Of a DNA stretch of 64,000 bases, positions 23,109 through 32,990 are shown piece after piece (position 1 is the stretch's first letter; every line of letters starts with the position of its first letter). Under the pieces are notes generated by a model, which was given only the letters and a program-made list of their open reading frames with translations, had not been told where the DNA came from and ran no database searches. This stretch comes from Ophioderma brevispina (taxonomy: Eukaryota > Echinodermata > Ophiuroidea > Amphilepidida > Ophiodermatidae), in contig JAMKCH010084956.1 in the NCBI GenBank assembly GCA_023653785.1, positions 158,371 to 222,370 on the forward strand. The letters run 5' to 3'. A program made the translations under genes and the position numbers.

Positions 23109-23167
23109 ACATACGGTTATTCTTATGCTTATGCAGTCTTATGCGCTTATGCGTTTTACACTAACCG
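23109..23167 (-). repeat. Right arm array, part 2 and terminus
   Basis: This is the residual part of the right satellite arm (CATACGGTTATTCTTATGCT, GCGCTTATGCGTTTTACA). It ends with the ACTAACCG terminus of the fold-back element, immediately before the CATTTAGCC direct repeat. Confidence 0.8.
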
Positions 23168-23176
23168 CATTTAGCC

Positions 23177-23560
23177 TGGGAGTTAGCAGACATCTGTAAC
23201 ATATCTCAAGTACAAAAGGTTTGAATGATTAAATATGTTAACAGCCTAACATGGACCCCTGAAAAGTGGTTCTTAAGTGCTTCAAATGGTGCCTTAAGGT
23301 GAGGGGGGCCAAGACAAAGTTTGTATGGGGCAAAATTTTTAAATTGATAAAACAAAAAAACAACCTAAAACAAACAAAAACCAAATACAAAAAGAATTAA
23401 AAATGTATAGTTTGTAATATCTATGGCTTAAAGTTTCAGAGTTAATAGGCTAAGACCCGCAAATCATAAAAAGTGCAATTTCAGTTGTACGAGGGGTCCC
23501 TTTAAAGTTGCTCGGATTTGGATACAAATTGTTGGTGGAAGCTCATTGATTAACACAGGA
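23177..23560 (+). repeat. Dispersed repeat family with GTATAGTTTGTA core, copy 1
   Basis: Landmarks are GCAGACATCTGTAACATATC, AGTACAAAAGGTTTGAATGA, GACCCCTGAAAAGTGG, GGTGCCTTAAGGTGAGGGGG, TGTATAGTTTGTAATATCTA, AGTTTCAGAGTTAATAGGCT and TCAGTTGTACGAGGGGTC. Related sequence occurs at 28340-28660, 30480-30720 and 41345-41575. There is no coding content; it is probably a non-autonomous element or part of one. Confidence 0.7.
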
Positions 23561-23789
23561 GAGGTTTGTTGACAGTGTCGCAAAGGCTTATTGTTAACCA
23601 AGGGGGGGATGCAAGTCAAGCCTCATGGATTCCACCGTCCATAACTTTTTATGATTACAACTTCCATCCACTTCCCCCCGGGGTGTTGTAGACTTAATAT
23701 GATTAAAACAGTCTGAGTGGGATCACATATGAAATGGATATGATGTAAGAGGCTCGCAATCCAAACCCATGGGTATTCTGTGACAGGGG

Positions 23790-24050
23790 ACTGAATACAA
23801 ATAGGGGTCTTTGGGTGAGAGTCAACCAAATTGCCACAAAATAGGGGTTTTCGAGTGACACATTTGCAAAATTTTCAAAAAAAATCTGGTCTTTGGGTGA
23901 GATTTTTCAAAATTTTCTAAAAATGAGAGATAAAAACATTATTTTTGTGGAAATTTTCAAAATTTCCCCCAAAATAGGGGTCTTTGGGTGACAGTGGTCA
24001 ATGTTCACAAAATATGGGTGACAACGATGCTGAAAAGGGGGTCTTAACAG
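23790..24050 (+). repeat. Short tandem GGTCTTTGGGTGA repeats
   Basis: Four or more degenerate copies of AAAATAGGGGTCTTTGGGTG are separated by 40-85 bases of CAAAATTTTC-type filler (near 23797, 23840, 23888 and 23972). The block ends at AAAAGGGGGTCTTA. Confidence 0.6.
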
Positions 24051-25076
24051 CCTTACATATGCGTCACTTCCAAGATGGGAGTGGCCCTCTCTAAGAACTT
24101 CCCAAACTATTCACTGTTAGGTATCTTGAAGGAAAAAAATAACGACGCAGCTGGTGAAATACTAAAAATGTGCACTGCTGCTAAATTATTCCAAAACTTA
24201 TTTTCTATGAAAGATTCGACTCTTATCACATGTTGTTGCATGTATTGTCCCATTTAACACCGTGCAATCAATATGACGGTTGCCAAACAAATATTCAACA
24301 GCATAATCCCAAAAGTCTTTATTCAATTTCCACAACGCAATTCCAGGATTTTTGCAATGTTATAAATAATGTATTGACATATAAAATATACGACAATTAC
24401 ATATTTAAGATGTAATCACACATGATTGTTTTCCCTATGGGTATTTAACCGGTGCTTTTCATAACATGTATATATGATGATTGTTTAAATTTTAACACCC
24501 CAAAGACTGATGTTACGTATCCGAAATGACTTTTGCCTTTGTGAATCCTAAAAGAACTGCTAGCACGCGAGGGTAAAGACTTGCATATAACTGTAAGGGG
24601 TGTGCGATGAAATTCCCTTCTTAATTCCGGCCCAAGTATTTAAAAATACAAACCGGTTGTTTTAGAGCCCTTGTAACTTAAATATTTAAGATTGGTGAAT
24701 TTCAACTATAAATATATGTCCTTTTTACTATCAACTTAAGTTAACACACTGTTAAGTGGGGTTGGGAAAAAATGCGGAAAACGTTAAGATTTTCTTGAAG
24801 TGATCAGTGCGATTTTTTTTTTATAAAATGCGCAATTGATTCAAACAAAGAAATTTAAAGCTGTTAACAATCTTCTTATCCACAAAATAGCCTATGTAGA
24901 GAAATTGGAAGACCCAAGGTTTCGATTCTGGCAGGACGAAAAAACACTCATCTAAACAATGTTCCAGTATGATTTACACATTATTATTAGCTATATTTTG
25001 AAATCTCACACCGTATGCATTCGTATCATTCAGAAAACTCACGAGTTAAAACCTATAGAAAACCCGTAGAAAACAT
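24051..25076. other. Unassigned DNA
   Basis: No recognised feature. A weak B-box-like GGTTTCGATTCTGGCAG at about 24919-24935 is not enough to call a tRNA or SINE. Confidence 0.4.
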
Positions 25077-25190
25077 TAAAGGGATTTATTGGTATGAATC
25101 TATCGGCACATATATAATGCAATATCCCTAAATATGACGTACCAGATGGTTTTCATGGTCTTTGGAGTATTCCTTGCGAAGAAAACACCA
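25077..25190 (+). repeat. Dispersed repeat family TTTATTGG, copy 2
   Basis: It shares AAAGGGATTTATTGGTATGA, ATCTATCGGCACATAT, ACCAGATGGTTTTCATGG and GGAGTATTCCTTGCGAAG with 17365-17480 and, inverted, with 26880-26995. Only the first ~110 bases of the unit are present. Confidence 0.7.
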
Positions 25191-26167
25191 TTTTCATGCT
25201 TAACTTTCGAAGCAGTAGACGATTTAACGAAGCCGCAATGTTTATTATTTACGCTATCGTTTTGCCACAAGCCATGTTAAGTCTTTCACACCAATTGAAA
25301 GATGATCGGTGGTTAGTCAAGTTCTGGCCTGTATGAAAGACTATCGCGTTTACTTTTAACCTTAAAATTTAAAAACACCGCTTTAATTTAACGTTTTCCT
25401 TTAAAATATATAAATTTATCCAAAATGGCATATAGTTGTGCCTATTTTTTTATTAAATGAGCCTGGAATTCTTGAGAAATATAGTTTTTAAGATAAAATT
25501 AGGAAACTCTTCATCATACAAAGAAGCGCTACTCGGTACATTGAAAAGTACGTAGATTGCTGAACCGCGCATTAGTGGGTTTCGAACACTGATCTCTATA
25601 CAATGGATTGGAAACCTGGGCTTCGTAATTGAGGCACATATTGGTCTTCCAAAAAGAGCCCAAGCAGGTGGTTAAGAGCCGGTCATTCATACAAAATTTG
25701 TTCCCATTGAAATGTGGATAAGCGACATAACAGACTACAGAATCAAGCCAATTCATTGAGCTCATTTTATTTGCGCGTATGGGATGGCATGTCTCTACAA
25801 CGTGCACCCGGGACACAAGTTCTGTTAAACAGGTGCCTCTGGAATGCTATTGTGTGCGGTAGACCAAGATGTCCGCCCGTTGCTCCATTCATCTAATATA
25901 CAATTACTGTTGTGTAGCCAAAATCATTTTATTTTGAGATCGTGGTTACAGTGCGACTATAAATATTACGCGACCCCTTTTAAAATGTCCACGTTTTCAT
26001 GGATTGTTAGTGTTTAGGCCAACTAAAACCTTTGTTAATCACAAAATGATATCTAAAATACCCCTCTTTACATTTTTCTCAAATCAATGAGGTTTTAAAA
26101 AGTGTAGTTTTTTTGCAATAAAAATTTCTAAACGAACTTCGCTCCTATCCTTTGTGTGCTCAACGAA
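25191..26167. other. Mostly unassigned DNA with weak SINE-like block
   Basis: At 25565-25650 the minus strand reads TGCCTCAATTACGAAGC ... GTGTTCGAAACCCACT, spaced like the A and B boxes of a tRNA promoter. This might be a decayed tRNA-derived SINE, but both boxes deviate from consensus. Nothing else was recognised. Columns of the form CTCAACGAA end the stretch (26159-26167) and recur at 26702-26710. Confidence 0.3.
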
Positions 26168-26168
26168 G

Positions 26169-26319
26169 GGTTGGTACATTTTGTGACCCCACTTTGTCTG
26201 CTCCCAGTTGAATTCAGCAGCCTTGACGGAATAAAGTGCAGGGGATACTGTACTTTATTCCATCAAGGCTGCTGAATTCAACTGGGAGCAGAAAAAGTGG
26301 GGTCACAAAATGTACCAAC
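26169..26319. repeat. Palindromic MITE, copy 1
   Basis: The left arm is GGTTGGTACATTTTGTGACC, CTGCTCCCAGTTGAATTCAG and CAGCCTTGACGGAATAAAGT. The right arm is its inverse, ending GTGGGGTCACAAAATGTACC-AAC. The loop is about 12 bp (GCAGGGGATACT). Arms are about 70 bp with very few mismatches. It is followed by a poly-T run at about 26326-26346. Confidence 0.85.
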
Positions 26320-26548
26320 ACCTCTTTTTTTTTTTTTTTTTTTTTTAAAGTTCTACAATAACAAGTCAGTAATTTATTCTTTAATGGAACAATCCTGAAG
26401 GATAATGTTGTCCAGTAGCTCAAGAAGACAAGGTTCTACACATCACATAACAACATATAATTTTGCAGCTTCAGCAAATAACAGTCCAGGATGCAATATT
26501 CACTCGGATTCAATTGTGTCTTGCCATTGGCCACTTTGGAACCAGAAG

Positions 26549-26699
26549 GGTTGGTACATTTTGTGACCCCACTTTGTCTGCTCCCAGTTGAATTCAGCAG
26601 CCTTGACGGAATAAAGTGCAGGGGATACTGTACTTTATTCCATCAAGGCTGCTGAATTCAACTGGGAGCAGAAAAAGTGGGGTCACAAAATGTACCAAC
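26549..26699. repeat. Palindromic MITE, copy 2
   Basis: Same palindrome as 26169-26319 with essentially no differences, including the 12 bp loop. The identity of the two copies indicates recent duplication, recent transposition, or assembly duplication. Confidence 0.85.
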
Positions 26700-26704
26700 C
26701 CCTC

Positions 26705-26995
26705 AACGAAGTTCACAAGGATGAGGCTTGTGGCAAACTTGCTGAAGTCACGTGATATATTTTCGCTGGCTTCTGTTTCGGTATTGTATGCGGCGTTGTA
26801 AACATACCACAGGGAATAAACATGGTAGCTTCCATGGTTGCTGTACAGTTGTGTACATTTGTCGGAATAAATCTGGATTTTTTTCGCAAGGGATACTCCA
26901 ATGGCCATGAAAAACATCTGGTACGTTTTATTTAGGGATATTTCATTATATATGTGCCGATAGATTCATACCAATAAATCACTTTAAGTCCTTTG
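26705..26995 (-). repeat. Dispersed repeat family TTTATTGG, copy 3
   Basis: Minus-strand copy of the repeat at 17365-17700. It ends with CCAATAAATCACTTTAAG, the inverse of the family's start. Other shared inverse blocks are GATTCATACCAATAAAT, CCATGAAAAACATCTGGTAC and CCACAGGGAATAAACATGG. Its start is interrupted by the paired palindromes. Confidence 0.72.
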
Positions 26996-27149
26996 TTCCA
27001 TCCCTCGCTAGCTGAGGCGGAAGCTTCAAAATTTAGGGAGGGCATATGCGCTCGTAAGTTCAATGTTTAGGTTTCTATTGAACCCTGTGTAAACCTTGCC
27101 ATTTTGAAATACTCATACAGAATTTCTTCAAAGAGGATTTTAGCGGATT

Positions 27150-27245
27150 TTGGATGGCTTATTCTATATTGAGTCAGAAGAAAAGAAAACCTTACACTTT
27201 GAAATCCAATCTTGTGTTCCAGTGTATCAATATTAATGGAACGTT
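27150..27245. repeat. Left arm of inverted pair flanking mariner remnant
   Basis: TTACACTTTGAAATCCAATC and TTGTGTTCCAGTGTATCAAT (27190-27235) are mirrored at 29405-29485 (ATTGGTACACTAGAACACAA, GATCAAAATTTCAAAAGTCT). The pair brackets the broken mariner transposase. It could be the remains of a larger element's arms, or two copies of an unrelated repeat. Confidence 0.5.
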
Positions 27246-27414
27246 TGAACATGCTCTTGTTAGACACTTATTTTCAGTAAAATGTGTTTCATGCATGACT
27301 GCACATAAGGCAAAAATGGGATTGGGACTGGCGCCAACTAGGAAAAATTAAAAATGGGCGAAAATGAAACCTAACACCAAAATTACAAACTAAATGACAT
27401 ACAATAAGAGACGT

Positions 27415-28985
27415 TACAAATTGCTAGTTCTCAACATAGTCTCCACTGTGATCAACACATAGCTGAGCTCTGTTTGGCATCTGTGCAACAGCCCCCCCAA
27501 ATAATCTGTCGGACCTGATTTGGGGATATCCAATTCACGGACAACGGGACAATTCTTTGTTGAAGGTCACTTGCCGGAGGAGTTGAGTACATGCGAGACT
27601 TCAACTAGCCCCACAAAAAGAAGTCCAGCGGGTCAAGTCTGGTGATGTTGGGGCGACTCTACAGCATGGTTAATGACCATCACTCTGTTTCCAAATAACT
27701 CGTCGGCTGCATCACATACTGTTCTATCTCATATTTTTGACATTTTTGAGAACATTCGGTAGTGTTAAAATGACGTTGAATTCTTCATAATTACAGAGTT
27801 TCAGACTTGAAATCTACCTAATTAATGAGATATTATTAGCAAATTTGATCTATGTGCATTTAATTCAAATTTATTTTTTCACATACAGCGCTATCTGACA
27901 TAGATCACTATGTCATACACTAAAAATAACGTACATGTGTACTTTAACACGGCGCGGCGATGAATACGTTACATACCGAGCTATCTCTGTGTTATATCTA
28001 AGAAATCGAAATCGATAAAATACATTATATCGTCGCTGGGCGAGAAAAACCTCATATGTAACTGCAGAGGTCAAATGCAAAACCACAATATATGTTAAAA
28101 GTGGGCCCCAGTGCTAAAACCTCATTTTTGCATTTTGGTCACATTGGGTTCTAGTTTGAATTTCAAGTAAAATATGATAGTAAATCCTATAGCAGTTTAT
28201 TTCAGAATCTGGAGTAAATTATTATCTAAATATTATTTAGAAGTAGCCCAAAAGTAAACATATTCTTAGCAAATCTGTGAAAAAAATTTAAAGAAGCTGA
28301 TTTCAACTGATTTTGTTAGGTAAAGGTGTCAATATTTACCAAAAAAAGTGAGTTATCGTAGGGGGTGGGGAAATTTGTTTTTCGGGAGTCAAAGGCCAAT
28401 AACAGGGGTCAAATTTTGAAATTGATCCAATCATGTTGAAAAGTATACCAAGTTAATAGTTTAATCATAAGGATTCCAAAAAGGTATAGTTTGTACTATC
28501 TGTGGCCGAAAGTTTTGGAGTTATATGCTAAAAACAGCAAAAATCAATAAAAACGGTCATTTTCAGTTGTACAGGGGTCAAATTTTAAAATTACTCCGAT
28601 TTGGATAAAAAATGGTGCCAATTATTGATGGAGCTCATAGGATTAAAATAAGGAATAGTTTTGACTGTTCATCGCCGATCGCCGATGCACAGGTCTTCAA
28701 GAAAACAAGGTAGTCTTCCAGGCCAGTGTAAGTGAAGGCACGTGATCCGATTGAATTCTGAGGAAATTCCAGACCATTACGTCGAGAGCTAATTATGGGG
28801 GCCATTCAGTTGACGCAGCTGTTGAAGAGCATCTTGGACAGCTTGGATATTTTCCGCCGACCTTCCAGTCCTAGGACGTCTAGAAACGCCTCTGTTTAGC
28901 TAAGTGGTTGTCCCTGTGACTTCGTATTTATAAACGCTTGGGAAATTCAGCTGCAACACTTGTGAGCTGAGGCATGTTGAAGGCA
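27415..28985 (-). mobile_element. Broken mariner/Tc1-superfamily transposase, split by insertion
   Basis: Minus-strand translation of 28780-28910 gives RGVSRRPRTGRSAENIQAVQ, matching the SGRPRTSRSEENI-AV linker after the first helix-turn-helix of mariner-like transposases. 28700-28790 continues with RRNGLEFPQNSI. At 27600-27670 the same strand gives RPNITRLDPLDFFLWG, the conserved block with the third catalytic aspartate. It runs on through LKSRMYSTPPASDLQQRIV to a C-terminal C-A-G-D-Y-V-E-like end near 27415. A stop follows FFLWG directly. The catalytic centre between the two halves is missing or replaced by about 1 kb of other sequence, including a copy of the GTATAGTTTGTA family (28340-28660). 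It is non-functional. Confidence 0.75.
28340..28660 (+). repeat. GTATAGTTTGTA family, copy 2, inside mariner
   Basis: It shares CAGGGGTCAAATTTTGAAAT, TTGATCCAATCATGTTGAAA, GGTATAGTTTGTACTATCTG, AGTTTTGGAGTTATATGCTA, TTCAGTTGTACAGGGGTCAA and GATTTGGATAAAAAATGGTG with the copies at 23.3, 30.5 and 41.4 kb. It lies between the two halves of the mariner remnant and may have caused the split. Confidence 0.7.
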
Positions 28986-29404
28986 CAATATATCCTACAA
29001 AATTATTATACTGTGTGTTCTTGTGGCTATCACAATTCTTGACAACAAATCAAGTAACTGGGTCAAATCCTTTTAAAGGTGCGATGAGAGATTTCCGATG
29101 TCCCTAAATGTTAAAAGTCTGATTTTTGCACTAATGTAAAGCATTCTATCAAAAATATCCCCATGTGAAATGATTAAGAGAGTAGCGAAATACAAGGTCA
29201 GAAATCTATTAGGGGTTTTATCCGTATGACATCACTCCATATGATACAATATATTGATGACCCAAAATCACTCGTTGTACCTTTCGCTTGTCCTAGCCAT
29301 ACTGAATTGACGCAGTTACATCTCCACTTGTTCTTGTTAATTGTCCACTGTTCCGTCATGCACCACAAGGTCATGAATCTGGTATCGGGATATTCATGTT
29401 ATTT

Positions 29405-29485
29405 TTTTCTTTTAAATATTGGTACACTAGAACACAAGATCAAAATTTCAAAAGTCTATTTTTTTACTCACACTGTAATACATTG
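29405..29485. repeat. Right arm of inverted pair flanking mariner remnant
   Basis: Inverse of 27150-27245, see that entry. The 116-codon plus-strand frame covering it (29226-29576) has no recognised domain. Confidence 0.5.
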
Positions 29486-29489
29486 GTCT

Positions 29490-30338
29490 GGTACAAAAAT
29501 CAGCCTTCTCCAATTCCCAGTCAAAATACCTAACGACTACGCTACTGACCACGTTCCTCTGACACTTAGAAATTAGAACTCAACAATATTTACGAAAAAT
29601 AGCCGTGAGGACTGCTAAATTCATAGTGGTCAGGTTACGCATCAAGCCGTCAAATACTCTAAGTTCAAATAACTACCTTGACAGTAAGACTCTAAATTCA
29701 GCAAACACGATGGTGTGAATATGTGTATTTGTGAATTCTTCTTGTCAGTATTTTACATCTAATTTACAAATCTGTCACGTAAATGTATTTGAGGACAGAC
29801 TACAGGATTCTAATTCAACGGATCAGCTGAGTGAACTTATTCGCCACGGATTATCTGACATACAATGTGAACACAAAATGCCATTAAAATTGTAAATGTT
29901 CACTTGACTGACCATCTCTATATATTGTAGAGTGCTTTGACCCGTTTTGCGACACTAATAGATTTTTGAAATATTGGACTTATAAAAGTCATAAATTAAT
30001 TTTTTTGCTGCCAATTAATTTTATTAGTTAAAATTTGGAACATACAAAGTTGTGAAATCAGGTGGCAAGAATTTCTACCGTTTAAAGCACCAGCTCATTT
30101 ATATAAAGACTTTTCTTCACACTTACTCATTTTAAAAATAAGAACAAAAGAGAATGCTTTTGACTTTATAGAAGAAAAATAATTGTTTAGAAAGACAAAA
30201 TTATTGACAACGGTTTGCAATACGGTATGTGGCTCAGAAAGAATAAAAAATATGAAAATGTCTATTTTCCGATGGAATTTGGATAGTCTATATTGATTTT
30301 GATCTTGATAAACAATTTGATTTGCATTGTTATCCCTT
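29490..30338. other. Unassigned AT-rich DNA
   Basis: No gene or repeat was recognised. The 87-codon minus-strand frame at 30095-30358 has no known motif. Confidence 0.4.
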
Positions 30339-31503
30339 AGTTGGGTCATTTGGAGCAATTCCGTGACCGTGGAGAGCAGAGCATCATTTCTCAGTGGATT
30401 TGTCTTCTATGAAGGTTAATGGACAAATTTAGCGGGGGTCCCCCTCGTGAAAGTGTGGGCGGAATCCAGGAGGGGGCAAAATTCATAATACAGGGGTCAA
30501 AACTGAAAACTGCTTGGATTGCTGTAAAAAGCCAACCAAAGTGTTCTTCTTGTTACAAGGATTAAAAAAGTATAGTTTGTACTATGGTTACCGAGGTATG
30601 AGACAAAATTCGTCAAATGTCAAAGGTCATCACCAAAGGTTAAAATCTTTAATATTGCACCGATTTATTTTAAAATGGTCTTAAATTGTTAACTTTCCAC
30701 AGGTATTGCAACAAAAGTAGTTGACACTCTCATTTGTATTTGTTTATCGAGACAAATGACAAACAAGGTCAACCCTATTGACTTCTATTGATCTCCAATA
30801 TTTGAATTGAAAAATGTGTCAGATGGTGCAAAATTTTTTGTGCCGTCTCTGAGGAAAGAACATGAACAATTTGAAACCATTTTTAAAGAATCGGAGCATG
30901 CTAATTTACCCTTCATGCATTACCTAACATTTGACGATTTTTGTGTTATACTCTCTAAAAAATGCAAAAGAGGGGGAATTTCACTCTTTTAGAGTGACTA
31001 CAGTGCCCACTCCAAAAAGATTGAAATGTTTATACTTTATAAGAATACTTTTTGGGTCAAAATTTTATCTTGATAATTGACAAAATGATATCATTTTATC
31101 ATTGATTAAATTATCAAGAGTTAACTTTGACCAAAACCGTATTCTTTGAAAGGTGTGAATTTTTCACTCTTTTCAGAGTGGCCCCATGATAGTCACTCTA
31201 AAAGAGTGAAATTCACTCTTTTGCATTTAAAGAGTATCTCCATAACCATAGTTTGTAGTAGGAAAACTATACCTTTTTTAATCCTTGTAGGCAAACAACA
31301 TTTGGTGACCTTTAAATACAGCCATCCAGCATTTTTCATTTTTGACGCCCTGTATGTATGAATTTTTTGTTCCTCCCTCCTTGATTCCGCCCACCTTCAC
31401 GAGGGGCACCCCGCTAATGGTCCATTACCTTCGATAAAGCACATCCACTGAGAAATGATGCTCTGCTCTCCACGGTCACGAATTGCCCCCAAATGACCCA
31501 ACT
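30339..31503. mobile_element. Fold-back element with 250 bp arms
   Basis: The left end, AGTTGGGTCATTTGG, and the following GTGACCGTGGAGAGCAGAGC and ATCATTTCTCAGTGGAT are mirrored exactly or nearly at 31370-31503 (ATCCACTGAGAAATGAT, GCTCTGCTCTCCACGGTCAC, AAATGACCCAACT). Pairing continues inward through GGGCGGAATCCAGGAGGG, the (C/G)AGGGG-TCAAAA block and ACAAGGATTAAAAAAG-TATAG on the left against 31245-31370 on the right. Arms are about 250 bp and the element 1.17 kb. The interior includes GTATAGTTTGTA-family sequence (30480-30720) and a nested hairpin. There is no transposase and no sure target duplication. Confidence 0.8.
30948..31240. mobile_element. Nested hairpin MITE with CACTCTTTTAGAGTGA motif
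   Basis: Left: TGCAAAAGAGGGGGAATTTC, ACTCTTTTAGAGTGACTA, TTTATAAGAATACTTTTTGG, TCTTGATAATT. Right: the inverse, AATTATCAAGAGTTAAC, CCAAAACCGTATTCTTTGAA, TAGTCACTCTAAAAGAGTGA, TTCACTCTTTTGCA. Arms run for about 120 bp, and the motif ACTCTTTTAGAGT is itself palindromic. It sits in the interior of the 30.3-31.5 kb fold-back. The 61-codon frame at 30807-30992 that ends inside it is not supported. Confidence 0.8.
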
Positions 31504-31863
31504 ACCTACATTTGACCAAAATTGATTTCAAAACGCTTTGTGTTAAGTTCACATTACCACTAAAAAGATGTGTAGATTATTTAGTTTTATTATAATGATC
31601 AAAAGGCTCCATCATGTGTTCTTGCCGCCTTGTGGAGTTTGCGGGTAGTGTGGGTGTTGTGTGCTGTAATACATTGTCGTGATATGGTAATTCCGCAGAA
31701 TTAATATATATCCCCGGTTTAATTTTGATCCTACGGCTATTTTAAATCTGTTAGCTAGATTGAGATTTGTGCCAACATTCTCAACCGGCCCTATCTGATT
31801 GTGTATGGCAATGGTATAGCACCACCTCTTGGTAAGATCCAGCTCTTGACAGAGTAACGATTA
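31504..31863. other. Unassigned DNA
   Basis: Nothing recognised. Confidence 0.4.
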
Positions 31864-32192
31864 GGTGACGAAAAAAGAAAACCCTGTTTTACGGGCGAGC
31901 GGACCTTTCGCGTAGGGTCGGTCGGTCGGGCGAATATTTTCTTTTTAACATTTTTTTTTCTTTTCTGGAGCTCAAAATTGGCCTAAAATACTCCCAAAAT
32001 CTGAAAAATCAAGAGAAAGAATGAAAATTTTTTACAAACAAATTTTCTTTAAAAAATTGCCAAAATTGATAAATCTGGGCTAAAAACAGGCTGATTTTAC
32101 ATGATTTTTGGAAAAACTAAAAAAAAACTGCAAAACTGAAAAATCAGGGTCGGTCGGGCCCGTAAAACAGTTTTTTTTTTATTTTCGTCGCC
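31864..32192. mobile_element. MITE with GGCGACGAAAA terminal inverted repeats
   Basis: The left end, GGTGACGAAAAAAGAAAA then CCTGTTTTACGGGC, is mirrored by GCCCGTAAAACAG then poly-T, ATTTTCGTCGCC at the right, giving about 33 bp termini. Just inside each end lies GGGTCGGTCGG-type sequence, in direct orientation. The interior is A/T-rich and non-coding. No clear target duplication was found. Confidence 0.75.
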
Positions 32193-32837
32193 TTTCCGGC
32201 AAATTTCGTAGATAAACAAAACTGTCCAGTCTCGAACGGGCTTGCTTTGAATTGAAATATAGCCGCAATCTGATTGGATGATTGCGGTATAATTATGTCC
32301 GCGAAAGACTTTGAACTTCAGTTTGATTTTTAAATTCATGAAGAACAGATAAGATTATCAAGAGAGCTGTAATCATAACTTTAAACTGGAATTAACTAAT
32401 GATGAGACAATTACTGCTTTTTCTTATGGGGAAGGAAATTAAAGTTTCTATGAAACAATAAGGACAGTTACGTATCAGATTTGATAGCTGTGTACTCATG
32501 TATCGTCTTTTCATCATCTCGGGCTCTCTACCATATATTTTGCCAGTTTCTCTTTTACACATTCCGATTTCCTTAAAACCCTCTAGGCCCATAAAATGTC
32601 AAAGAGTATTGAATCGAGTGCTCTTTCGTCAATTCCAAACCTATACTAACGACCATGTCAAGTAGATAATTTGTTTTGTATTTTTTAAACTACAACAATA
32701 TTATAACTTTTCCCTTTCTCTTTCCTTCCTTAGCCTTCACATCTTCTGTCGCATTGACTAAGGAGATTTCGGCTTGGATTAAGTCCCCCCCGGTAGGGGG
32801 CTCAATCTCTGCGATTTTATGTATTAGTTAAAGGTTC

Positions 32838-32990
32838 AGAAGCGGACATGATCAAAGAATGTGTCTTGTTTAGGCGTGGTAAGCCCGTTATTCGCTTGCA
32901 AGGCGAGCCCCCGATGGGCTAGACTGGCAAGCGACTAACGGGCGACGCACGCCCTGAACCAGACACATATTTCTGATAACTGTCCTACTT
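32838..32990. repeat. GC-rich hairpin
   Basis: The left arm, GTGTCTTGTTTAGGCGTG and GCCCGTTATTCGCTTGC, pairs with GCAAGCGACTAACGGGC and GCACGCCCTGAACCAGACAC. Flanks (GAAGCGGACA / TGTCCTACTTC) extend the pairing to about 65 bp per arm. It is GC-rich compared with its surroundings. It could be a small palindromic element; a structured RNA cannot be excluded, but nothing supports transcription. Confidence 0.6.

Larger units (their letters stand above)
17996..23167. mobile_element. 5.2 kb composite fold-back element with satellite arms and 9-bp TSD
   Basis: The left end, CGGTGGTTAGTAGGTAAAAC then GCATAA, is mirrored at the right by TTATGC then GTTTTACACTAACCG. The sequence just outside both ends is CATTTAGCC (17987-17995 and 23168-23176), an exact 9-bp direct repeat touching both termini. 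The arms are low-complexity arrays of GCATAAGAG units (left) and their inverse CTCTTATGC (right). The interior holds a CR1/L2-like LINE 3' end and the right array is interrupted by a 1.28 kb inverted-repeat element. The architecture, with inverted terminal tandem arrays and a 9-bp duplication, recalls Drosophila FB and sea urchin TU elements. No transposase was found, so it would be non-autonomous. Confidence 0.75.
26168..26701. mobile_element. Pair of palindromic MITEs bordered by 9-bp repeat
   Basis: Two near-identical 151 bp palindromes (26169-26319 and 26549-26699) lie in the same orientation, separated by 229 bases that include 20 or more T residues after the first. The whole unit is bordered by CTCAACGAA on both sides (26159-26167 and 26702-26710). 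That suggests insertion of a composite unit into a copy of the TTTATTGG repeat, whose sequence resumes at 26705. Alternatively the second hairpin is a duplicate introduced by assembly. Confidence 0.65.

Noticed and set aside
18015..23167. Regularly spaced short repeats considered as a CRISPR array
   Set aside because: Units are contiguous and degenerate with no unique spacers of even length, and the sequence context is an animal genome.
24906..24940. B-box-like GGTTTCGATTCTGG as tRNA or SINE
   Set aside because: There is no convincing A box at proper distance and no cloverleaf.
30807..30992. 61-codon frame with acidic and aromatic residues
   Set aside because: It ends inside a nested hairpin MITE and lies within a fold-back interior; chance frame.
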